DNA from: VAXT01 sp964591295
GTDB lineage: Bacteria; Actinomycetota; Thermoleophilia; Gaiellales; Gaiellaceae
Assembly: GCA_964591295.1 (NCBI GenBank)
Contig: CAZQAG010000006.1
Span: 1 to 64,000 of the forward strand
Length of the DNA: 64,000 nucleotides
Direction: 5' to 3'
Part shown: positions 57,753 to 64,000 of the stretch, piece after piece
Position numbering within the stretch: position 1 is the stretch's first letter
How the letters are laid out: every line of letters begins with the position of its first letter
Translations under genes and position numbers: made by a program
The notes under the pieces: generated by a model
What the model was told of the DNA's origin: nothing
Databases searched by the model: none
The model's input: only the letters and a program-made list of their open reading frames with translations

Positions 57753-58769
57753 CTAAGGGGACTCGGCTGCCGAGAGCAGCAGGTCGAGCATCAGCTTCGG
57801 GTCGCGCCGGACGCGCGGTGCCCCGTCACCCTGTCGCTTCTCGAGGTCGAGCGCGCGTGGGTCGGTGAGCGGCCGCAGCCGGCCTTCCCGGAGCAGCATC
57901 TCGTCGACGCCGCCGAGCCGGCCGCCGTACGTCGTGTAGACGGGCACGCCGAGCGCCGCAGCCTCGCGGTTCATCGTCCCCCCGGCGGAGACGACGAGGT
58001 CGGCGAGCGCGATCAGGCTCTGGGCGTCAACGGCGCGGTCGGGAACGATCACCGACGGGAGGGACAGTCCCCGGACGTACTCGCGCTGTTCGGGGCTGCG
58101 GGGTAGGACGACTGCGTGCACGTCCTTCTGGTGTCCGAGATGAGCAAGGAGCCGTGGGAAGAACGGGTTCGAGCGGCGATGGTAGAGGGAGACGTCCGGC
58201 GGAGTGCGGACGACGACAAGCGTCCGCTCCCGGTTGACGAGCAGCTCGGCGAGCACGGTCGGGTCGGGCTCGAAGTCGTAGAGGTAGTACTCCTCCTTCA
58301 GTCCCGGGTACCGGAGGAGCTTCGGTGGCCGAACCCCGAAGCGCGCCATGCGCTCGAGGGGGATCGCCTCGGGCACGACGACCTTCGTCGCCGCGCGGTC
58401 GCCGAGGTGGTGCTGGAGGGTCGCGTACTCGTAGTCGTGCGTCGTCGCGCTCGGGATGCCGAGGCGCCGTGCAGTGATTGTCAACTCGTGCGAGCCGTGC
58501 GCGAGCGCGAGGTCGAAGCCGCGCCCTCGGGCGTGCCGCTTGAGCGCGCGGAGCCGACCCGCCAGAGAGGCGGCCTTTCCGACGCGAGACCGCCCGCCGT
58601 GGCGGCCGATCACGGTCGCGTCGATTCCGTGCCGCTCGAGGAGCTCGAGGGTCTGCGCGTAGTCACGCGTTGTCACCTCGATCTCGTCACCGCGTGCCCG
58701 CAAGAGCTTCATCAGCGGCCGGAAGACGAGCACATGCGCAGGAGCCGAGATGTCGATCCAGACTTTCAT
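57753..58769 (-). CDS. DUF354 glycosyltransferase-like protein
   Basis: 338 residues. Two Rossmann-like halves (GT-B outline): KVWIDISAPAHVLVFRPLMKLLRARGDEIEVTTRD, then LALAHGSHELTITARRLGIPSATTHDYEYA, and the C-terminal half with LVVSAGGTMNREAAALGVPVYTTYG, which is the DUF354 hallmark. Members are thought to make surface glycans. ATG 58769 overlaps asnB's stop as ATGA, so it is coupled to that gene. Confidence 0.82.
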   Translation of the reverse strand: MKVWIDISAPAHVLVFRPLMKLLRARGDEIEVTTRDYAQTLELLERHGIDATVIGRHGGRSRVGKAASLAGRLRALKRHARGRGFDLALAHGSHELTITARRLGIPSATTHDYEYATLQHHLGDRAATKVVVPEAIPLERMARFGVRPPKLLRYPGLKEEYYLYDFEPDPTVLAELLVNRERTLVVVRTPPDVSLYHRRSNPFFPRLLAHLGHQKDVHAVVLPRSPEQREYVRGLSLPSVIVPDRAVDAQSLIALADLVVSAGGTMNREAAALGVPVYTTYGGRLGGVDEMLLREGRLRPLTDPRALDLEKRQGDGAPRVRRDPKLMLDLLLSAAESP

Positions 58770-60655
58770 TTGGCGAGCGCTTCAAGGCGCGGATCCCGCA
58801 ATGGCCCGGGTGTCCGTTCGACGTGCCGCTCGTGCCAGAGCGTGAACGAGAGGAGTCCCCAGAGCTGGCGGCTCAGGTCCTCGCGCCCTGCGACGTGGTC
58901 GTCGATCAGGCGCGTGACGGCCTCCGGGCGGAAGAAGCCCTGGCGGCGGAGCGTCTCGGCCGAGAGCGTGTCGCGGGCGAAAGGCTCCAGCTCGCCGCGC
59001 AGCCACGCGGCCGCGGGAATCGAGAACCCGCGCTTCTTGCGCTTGAGCAACTCCGGTGGGACGAGCGGCGCTGCCGCTTTCCGCAGCAGAACCTTCTTGC
59101 GCAGGCCGCGGACCTTGTGGCGGCTCGGCAGCGCGAGCGCAAAGTTCGTGACGACGGGGTCGAGGAACGGCACGCGCGCCTCGAGCGAGTGGGCCATCGA
59201 GGCGCGGTCGGTCTTCACGAGCAGGTCGTCGACGAGGTAGGTGCCGAGGTCGACGTCCTGGAGGCGCGCAAGCAGCTCGGCGCCCTCGGTCTCGGCGAAC
59301 CGCGCGCGGAGCAGGTCGACAGGGTCGAAGTCGCTCCGCCGGCCCGTGAGCTCGGCGCGCGCATCCTCCGAGAAGATCTCCTTCCAGCCGTGATGGCGCT
59401 CGAGCGGCGGCAGGTGCGCGGCGCGGACAAAGCGCTTCGCCCGGTAGTCGAAGCTCGCTCGCTTGGACGAGCTTGGCAGCCGCTCGACGATGGGCCGCAA
59501 GAGAGGTGCCGTCCACCCTGTCTTCTGAGCGAGGAGATCGGCCGCGTACGTGTAGTAGCCGCCGAAGAGCTCGTCGCCGCCCTCTCCGGAGAGGGCGACC
59601 TTCACGTCCTCGGCCGCGAGCCGGGAGACGAGGTACGTGGGAAGAGCCGACGAGTCGGCGAAGGGTTCGTCGAAGGCCTCGGCGAGAGCGGGGAGAAGGA
59701 GCGCTGCGTCGGGTCGCAGCACCAGCTCGCGGTGCTCCGTGCCGTAGCGCTCCGCCACGAGCCGCGCGTCGGCGAGCTCGTCGAAGCTCCGCTCTTCGAA
59801 GCCGATCGAGAACGTGCGCAAGGGCTCAGCTGTCTCCTCCGCGGCGAGCGCGACCAGCACGGAGGAATCGATCCCACCCGAGAGGAGCACGCCGACGGGC
59901 ACGTCGGAGACGAGGTGGGCGCGCACGGAGTCGCGGAGGCGGGCGCGCAGCTCCTCGACGAGCTCCGCCTCATCCTCGTCGCGCACCTCGGAAGCCGGAA
60001 CCGGAGCCGGCCGCGCGTACTGGACGAGGACGCTCCGTCCGTTCTCCCAGGTGAGCACGTGCCCCGGCTGGAGTTTGCGCACGTCGCGAAAGATCGTCAG
60101 CGGGCCGGGAACGGAGTTGAAGGCAAGGAACGCCTCGAGCGCATCGAGATCGACCTCGCCGCGCGGCAGCGCCCGCAACTCGGACGCGAAGGCCAGCTCG
60201 TCCCCGACGTCGCGGTAGTAGAGCGGCTTGATCCCGTAGCGGTCGCGCGCCAGGACGAGACGGTTCCGCTCGGAGTCCCAGAGAGCGACGGCGAACATCC
60301 CGCGCAGATGCTCGGCGAAGCGCTCGCCGTGGTCCTCGTAGAGGTGGACGAGCACCTCCGAGTCGCCGCTCGTCGAAAAGCGGTGGCCGGTGCGCTCGAG
60401 CTCGTGCCGGAGCTCGCGGTAGTTGTAGATCTCGCCGTTCTGAACGACCGTGATTCGGCCGTCCTCGTTCGAGATCGGCTGGTCGCCCGTCGCGAGGTCG
60501 ATGATCGCCAGCCGTCGGGCCGCAAGGCCCACCGACCCGACGACGAAAGTCCCGTCGGAGTCCGGCCCCCGGTGGACGAGCGTCGCGCTCATGGCCGCGA
60601 GCTGATCGGGATTGACGGCGCCGCGGGCCATCGCGATTCCGCAGATCCCGCACAT
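58766..60655 (-). CDS. asnB: Glutamine-hydrolysing asparagine synthetase
   Basis: 629 residues. N-terminal Ntn hydrolase domain starts MCGICGIAMARG with catalytic Cys2, then LVHRGPDSDGTF and the glutamine site; the synthetase domain carries SGGIDSSVLVAL for ATP binding and LSGEGGDELFGGYYTY. In a surface-glycan neighbourhood such enzymes may amidate a sugar rather than make asparagine. ATG 60655. The gene runs divergent from the antiporter with a 22-bp gap. Confidence 0.92.
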   Translation of the reverse strand: MCGICGIAMARGAVNPDQLAAMSATLVHRGPDSDGTFVVGSVGLAARRLAIIDLATGDQPISNEDGRITVVQNGEIYNYRELRHELERTGHRFSTSGDSEVLVHLYEDHGERFAEHLRGMFAVALWDSERNRLVLARDRYGIKPLYYRDVGDELAFASELRALPRGEVDLDALEAFLAFNSVPGPLTIFRDVRKLQPGHVLTWENGRSVLVQYARPAPVPASEVRDEDEAELVEELRARLRDSVRAHLVSDVPVGVLLSGGIDSSVLVALAAEETAEPLRTFSIGFEERSFDELADARLVAERYGTEHRELVLRPDAALLLPALAEAFDEPFADSSALPTYLVSRLAAEDVKVALSGEGGDELFGGYYTYAADLLAQKTGWTAPLLRPIVERLPSSSKRASFDYRAKRFVRAAHLPPLERHHGWKEIFSEDARAELTGRRSDFDPVDLLRARFAETEGAELLARLQDVDLGTYLVDDLLVKTDRASMAHSLEARVPFLDPVVTNFALALPSRHKVRGLRKKVLLRKAAAPLVPPELLKRKKRGFSIPAAAWLRGELEPFARDTLSAETLRRQGFFRPEAVTRLIDDHVAGREDLSRQLWGLLSFTLWHERHVERTPGPLRDPRLEALAK

Positions 60656-60662
60656 GCGTCAT

Positions 60663-60668
60663 TACTCT
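60663..60668 (+). promoter_or_regulatory. -10-like TACTCT before the antiporter
   Basis: TACTCT is nine bases before GTG 60678; a little outside the usual spacing. Confidence 0.3.
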
Positions 60669-60677
60669 ATTGACGCG

Positions 60678-62270
60678 GTGAGCGGGTTCGGCGCACACGA
60701 GGAGCTTCAGCTCCTTGCCATCCTCGTTGCCGCTGCCGCGCTGCTCCTGCTCGCCGACCCCCTGCGGATTCCGTATCCGATCCTCCTCGTCGTCGGCGGG
60801 CTCCTGCTCGGTTTCACGCCCGGCGTGCCGACCCTGGTCCTGCCCCCCGACCTCGTGCTCATCGGGATCCTGCCGCCCCTGCTCTATTCGGCCGCCTTCA
60901 ACACCGGTCTCCGCGACCTGAAGCGGAACCTGCGGCCGATCTCGTTCCTCGCGATCGGGCTCGTGGCCGTCACGACCGTCATGGTCGCCGCAGTCGCGCA
61001 CTACGTGATCGGTCTGTCGTGGCCGGCCGGGTTCGTGCTCGGCGCCGTCGTCTCGCCGACAGACCCCCTCGCTGCGACGACGATCGCCCGGCGACTCGGA
61101 GTTCCGCGGCGCGCAGTCGCGATCATCGAGGGCGAGAGTCTGGTCAACGACGGCACGGCACTCGTCCTCTACAAGTTCGCTGTTGCAGCGGTGCTCACCG
61201 GCTCGTTCTCGCTCCTCGATGCGACAGGAAGCTTCATCTGGTCGGTTCTCGGCGGCATCGCCGTCGGCCTCGTGGTCGGCCGCGCGATCCGATTCGTGCG
61301 CCGGCGCGTCTTCAACCCTCCGTTGGAAGTGACGATCGCGTTTCTCACGGGCTACTTCGCGTTCCTGCCGGCGTCTGTGATCGATGCGTCCGGCGTGCTC
61401 GCGGTCGTCACGGCCGGCGTCTACATGGGCTGGCACACGCCGGAGCTGACCACGGTCGAGACACGGCTCCAGGGCGCCGGTTTCTGGACGATCCTCAGCT
61501 TCCTGTTGAACGCACTGCTCTTCGGCCTCGTCGGACTGCAGCTCCAGCCGATCCTCGACGAGCTGCACGGCTGGTCGTGGCAGGAGCTCGTCGGCTACGC
61601 GGCGCTCGTCTGGGCCATGGTGTTTCTCATTCGAATCGTCTACGGGTATCCGATCGCCTACGTCCCGCGGTGGATATCGGCGAGTCTTCGCGAGCGCGAC
61701 CCCGCTCCCCCGTGGCAGTTCGTCGCGTTCATCGCGTGGGCCGGGATGAGAGGAGGGGTGACTCTCGCGGCGGCGCTCGCGATCCCGCTGAGCACGGACT
61801 CGGGCGCAGCCTTTCCCGACCGCTCGCTGATCATCTTTCTCGCGTTCTCCGTCGTGCTCGCGACGCTCGTCCTGCAGGGGCTCTCGCTACCCGCCGTCGT
61901 CCGCGTCCTGGGCCTCGAGGAAGACGACGGCGATGCGCGGGAAGAGGCAAAGGCGCGCATACACGCGGCCGAGGCTGCTGTCGCGCGACTCGCGGAGCTC
62001 GAGGACGAGGGCTGGGTGCGGCCCGACACGGCCGAGCGTGCCCGCGGCCTCTACAACTTCCGGAGCAACCGCTTCCGGGCCTGGCTCGACGACGAGGACG
62101 ACGGCGAGATCGAGGAGCGCTCGCTCGCCTATCAGCGCCTCCGGCGTGAGCTGCTCGATGCGGAGCGCGGCGCGGTGCATGCGCTGCGAAACGAGGGGAA
62201 GATCAGCGAGGACGTCATGCAGCGCGTCCAGCGCGACCTCGACCTCGAGGACTCGCGGCTAGACGTGTAG
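60678..62270 (+). CDS. Na+/H+ antiporter (CPA1/NhaP-like)
   Basis: 530 residues, about 12 membrane helices followed by a 100-residue cytoplasmic tail. CPA1 signatures: AFNTGLRDLKRNLRPI, the ion site VVSPTDPLAATTIARRLGVP and EGESLVNDGTALVLY, and MRGGVTLAAALAIPLS. Exchanges Na+ or K+ for protons for pH control. GTG 60678 is chosen; ATG 60654 is unlikely because it overlaps asnB. The tail is acidic and coiled-coil-like, and its end overlaps the convergent sugar-transferase gene by 12 nt. Confidence 0.9.
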   Translation: MSGFGAHEELQLLAILVAAAALLLLADPLRIPYPILLVVGGLLLGFTPGVPTLVLPPDLVLIGILPPLLYSAAFNTGLRDLKRNLRPISFLAIGLVAVTTVMVAAVAHYVIGLSWPAGFVLGAVVSPTDPLAATTIARRLGVPRRAVAIIEGESLVNDGTALVLYKFAVAAVLTGSFSLLDATGSFIWSVLGGIAVGLVVGRAIRFVRRRVFNPPLEVTIAFLTGYFAFLPASVIDASGVLAVVTAGVYMGWHTPELTTVETRLQGAGFWTILSFLLNALLFGLVGLQLQPILDELHGWSWQELVGYAALVWAMVFLIRIVYGYPIAYVPRWISASLRERDPAPPWQFVAFIAWAGMRGGVTLAAALAIPLSTDSGAAFPDRSLIIFLAFSVVLATLVLQGLSLPAVVRVLGLEEDDGDAREEAKARIHAAEAAVARLAELEDEGWVRPDTAERARGLYNFRSNRFRAWLDDEDDGEIEERSLAYQRLRRELLDAERGAVHALRNEGKISEDVMQRVQRDLDLEDSRLDV

Positions 62271-62927
62271 CGACTGCCTGAGCACGCGCCAGCCGGTGGC
62301 TGCGAGCGTGCGCAGGTAGAGACGCAGCGAGCGGTCCGCGATCCACTCGAGGTCGTGCGAGAGCTTCTCGACCATCGAGGTCTCGTAGCCGCGGCGCACC
62401 TGGGCGAAGCCGGTCAGGCCCGGGCGCACGACGAGCCGCTGCCAGTACGCGGGCAGCTCGGCTGCGAGCTCCTCGAAGAAGCGGGGACGGATCGGACGCG
62501 GCCCGACGAGGCTCATGTCGCCTTTGAGCACGTTCCAGAATTGTGGGATCTCGTCGAGCTGTGTCGCCCTCAGCCAGCGTCCCATGAGCGTGACCTCCGC
62601 CTCGGTCCGCTCGACGAGTGCTGGGCCGAGGTGATGCCCGAGCCTCGACTCGGCTCCCGGCCGCAGTGTCCGGAACTTCGTCATCGTGAAGACGCGCCCG
62701 CCGCGGCCGACTCGCTGTCCCCTGTAGAAGATCGGCCGGCCGGAGGTCAGAGCGAGGCCGATCCCGAGCGGAACCGCGATCGGGAGCGCGACGACGAGAA
62801 AGAGTGTCGAGAACAGGATGTCGAGCGCGCGGAGCTCGAAGTCGACCCGTCGCCGGTCGGGCATCTCCTGGGCCAGCCGCGAATAGCGCTCGGCAAGGCT
62901 GGCTCCGCCTTGCATGGTGAGGCTCAC
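62259..62927 (-). CDS. Exopolysaccharide-type sugar transferase (WcaJ/PssE-like)
   Basis: 222 residues. One transmembrane segment (LDILFSTLFLVVALPIAVPLGIGLAL) and the bacterial sugar-transferase domain: GRPIFYRGQRVGRGGRVFTMTKFRT, LRATQLDEIPQFWNVLKGDMSLVGPRPIRP and RPGLTGFAQVRRGYE. It transfers a sugar-phosphate to undecaprenyl phosphate, starting a glycan. The usual N-terminal four-helix region is missing, so it is the short form. ATG 62927. Confidence 0.9.
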   Translation of the reverse strand: MSLTMQGGASLAERYSRLAQEMPDRRRVDFELRALDILFSTLFLVVALPIAVPLGIGLALTSGRPIFYRGQRVGRGGRVFTMTKFRTLRPGAESRLGHHLGPALVERTEAEVTLMGRWLRATQLDEIPQFWNVLKGDMSLVGPRPIRPRFFEELAAELPAYWQRLVVRPGLTGFAQVRRGYETSMVEKLSHDLEWIADRSLRLYLRTLAATGWRVLRQSLHV

Positions 62928-62946
62928 AGGGCTCTAATTCTTGCCG

Positions 62947-63753
62947 ATGGCAGTTTCTCCGGCACGCAACAGGCTTGATCGGGTCTCGGTCGCCTTCCTG
63001 CTGCTAGGCGCCGCGCTCGTCGCGTGGATCGTGGCGTTCGACCGGATGCGCGGGATGGATGCAGGGCCGGGCACCGATCTGGGCGGGCTCGGCTGGTTCG
63101 TTGGCATCTGGGTGACGATGATGGCCGCGATGATGCTGCCGTCGGTCTCGCCGATGGTGCTGGCGTTCGCGCGGGTGAGCAGGGAGCGCGCGAGCCGGGG
63201 GCAGATCGCGTTCGTTCCGACGTGGATCTTCGTGGCCGGCTACCTCGCGGCGTGGACGGCATATGGCTTACTCGCGTACGGCGTCTTCCGGGTCGTGGAG
63301 GCGGTGGCCGGCGGCGCGCTCGCGTGGGACCGCGCGGGGCCGTACGTCGCGGGAGGCGCGATCATCGCGGCCGGGCTCTACCAGTTGACCCCGATCAAGG
63401 ACGTCTGTCTGCGCCATTGTCGTACGCCGCTCCACTTCCTCCTGCATGGTTGGCACGAGGGCAAGCTGGGCGCCCTGCGCATGGGCGTCGAGCACGGGCT
63501 CTACTGCGTCGGCTGCTGCTGGGGCCTGATGATCGTCCTCTTCAGCCTCGGCGTGATGAGCCTCTTCTGGATGGGCGTGATCGCGGGCGTGATCTTCGCG
63601 GAGAAGGTGTTCCCGTACGGCGAACGCCTGACGAGGGTCGTCGCGGTCGCGTTCGTCGCGCTCGGCCTCTGGATCGCGACCTCTCCGGGCAGCGTGCCCG
63701 GTCTGACCGGTCCCGCCGACCCGGGCAACCCGTCGACGCAGATGGAGCGCTAG
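62947..63753 (+). CDS. DUF2182 membrane protein
   Basis: 268 residues with about seven helices. DUF2182 features: WVTMMAAMMLPSVSPMVL (residues about 57-75) and LTPIKDVCLRHCRTPLHFLL, followed by HGLYCVGCCWGLMIVLFSLG with a run of cysteines. It is an uncharacterised predicted metal-binding membrane family. ATG 62947 is preferred over TTG 62941. Free-standing gene; divergent from the sugar transferase. Confidence 0.8.
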   Translation: MAVSPARNRLDRVSVAFLLLGAALVAWIVAFDRMRGMDAGPGTDLGGLGWFVGIWVTMMAAMMLPSVSPMVLAFARVSRERASRGQIAFVPTWIFVAGYLAAWTAYGLLAYGVFRVVEAVAGGALAWDRAGPYVAGGAIIAAGLYQLTPIKDVCLRHCRTPLHFLLHGWHEGKLGALRMGVEHGLYCVGCCWGLMIVLFSLGVMSLFWMGVIAGVIFAEKVFPYGERLTRVVAVAFVALGLWIATSPGSVPGLTGPADPGNPSTQMER

Positions 63754-63765
63754 CGCATCGGCTAG

Positions 63766-63780
63766 ATAAGCTTTCCTTAT
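63766..63780. promoter_or_regulatory. LysR-type box over the start of the regulator gene
   Basis: ATAAG-CTTTC-CTTAT is a 5-bp inverted repeat with T-N11-A symmetry, lying over the -10-like TAAGCT (63767-63772) that is six bases before ATG 63779. It suggests autoregulation. Confidence 0.45.
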
Positions 63781-64000
63781 GGACACCCGGCAGCTTGCCG
63801 CCTTCTGCGCGATCGTCGAGCGCAAGAGCTTCTCCGAGGCTGCTGAGCGCCTCGGAGTCACGCAGCCTGCGGTCAGCCAGCAGATTCGCTCGCTCGAGGA
63901 ACGGCTGGGGCAGCAACTTCTCGACCGGTCCGGACGGCGCGTCGAGCCGACCGAGGCTGGGCGGCGCCTCTACCGCGGAGCGCAGCGCCTCCTCGCGCAG
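63779..64000 (+). CDS. LysR-family transcriptional regulator (5' part)
   Basis: The first 74 residues are present; the gene runs off the right edge. They are the complete winged helix-turn-helix: MDTRQLAAFCAIVERKSFSE, AAERLGVTQPAVSQQIRSLE and the wing EERLGQQLLDRSGRRVEPTEAG, the standard LysR N-terminus. The effector domain lies outside the window. Leaderless-type start with a LysR-type box over it. Targets cannot be told. Confidence 0.9.
   Translation, partial: MDTRQLAAFCAIVERKSFSEAAERLGVTQPAVSQQIRSLEERLGQQLLDRSGRRVEPTEAGRRLYRGAQRLLAQ

Overview
The window is GC-rich chromosomal DNA, mostly tightly packed genes with 1-4 nt overlaps (ATGA, GTGA, TGATG) and many GTG starts. Gene content (futalosine-type menaquinone synthesis, a split b6f-like menaquinol:cytochrome c reductase, DUF222/HNH protein, CHRD, PASTA and RTX secreted proteins, MoxR/DUF58 cluster) points to a deep-branching high-GC actinobacterium. 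Class Thermoleophilia is my best guess. It is inferred from gene families only, because no rRNA is present.

Layout. 1-2448: phenylacetyl-CoA epoxidase genes (paaA, paaB, start of paaC), an MBL-like gene and a divergent TetR regulator with a PaaR-type operator. 2449-6037: a regulatory region and two secreted proteins. 6073-11094: lipid kinase and a MoxR-DUF58 cluster. 11094-14678: 2-oxoacid dehydrogenase E1alpha, E1beta, a HIRAN protein and E2. 14683-18384: terminator, CHRD protein, a thioredoxin-like protein without its cysteines, a phosphodiesterase-type hydrolase, Pcm and acylphosphatase. 18504-25387: GtrA, two polytopic glycosyltransferases, and a tandem duplication of a secreted beta-propeller/RTX gene that still carries fragments of both flanking genes. 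25384-31284: M23-like protein, AI-2E exporter, hemB, hemL and small proteins. 31308-40725: UbiD, qcrABC-like genes, UbiX, MenG, polyprenyl synthase, MqnE, MqnA and MqnC, so quinone synthesis and the quinol-oxidising complex are interleaved. 40769-49329: two repeat/PASTA surface proteins (one frameshifted), a phosphodiester glycosidase, DedA and two nucleotide-sugar enzymes. 49330-52025: a lower-GC segment bounded by 19-bp imperfect inverted repeats and CTAG, holding a broken transposase, a tRNA-Gln and small unknown genes. 52208-64000: DUF222/HNH, a VapBC-type toxin-antitoxin pair, UvrD-type helicase, PhoX-like protein, DUF354, AsnB, an Na+/H+ antiporter, a sugar transferase, DUF2182 and a partial LysR gene.

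Gene expression. Many genes lack a Shine-Dalgarno sequence but have a TANNNT hexamer 6-8 nt before the start codon, as expected for leaderless mRNAs. Several genes appear to start with CTG, some in CTGA overlaps with the upstream stop. The hemL case leaves no ATG, GTG or TTG alternative that keeps the conserved N-terminus.

Working together. The central block would make menaquinone by the futalosine route (MqnA, MqnE, MqnC; MqnB and MqnD not seen here), prenylate and methylate it (UbiD/UbiX, polyprenyl synthase, MenG) and feed it to the Rieske/cytochrome b/cytochrome c complex, with heme precursor genes hemB and hemL just upstream. The 43.9-49.3 kb and 57.7-62.9 kb blocks look like cell-envelope glycan genes.
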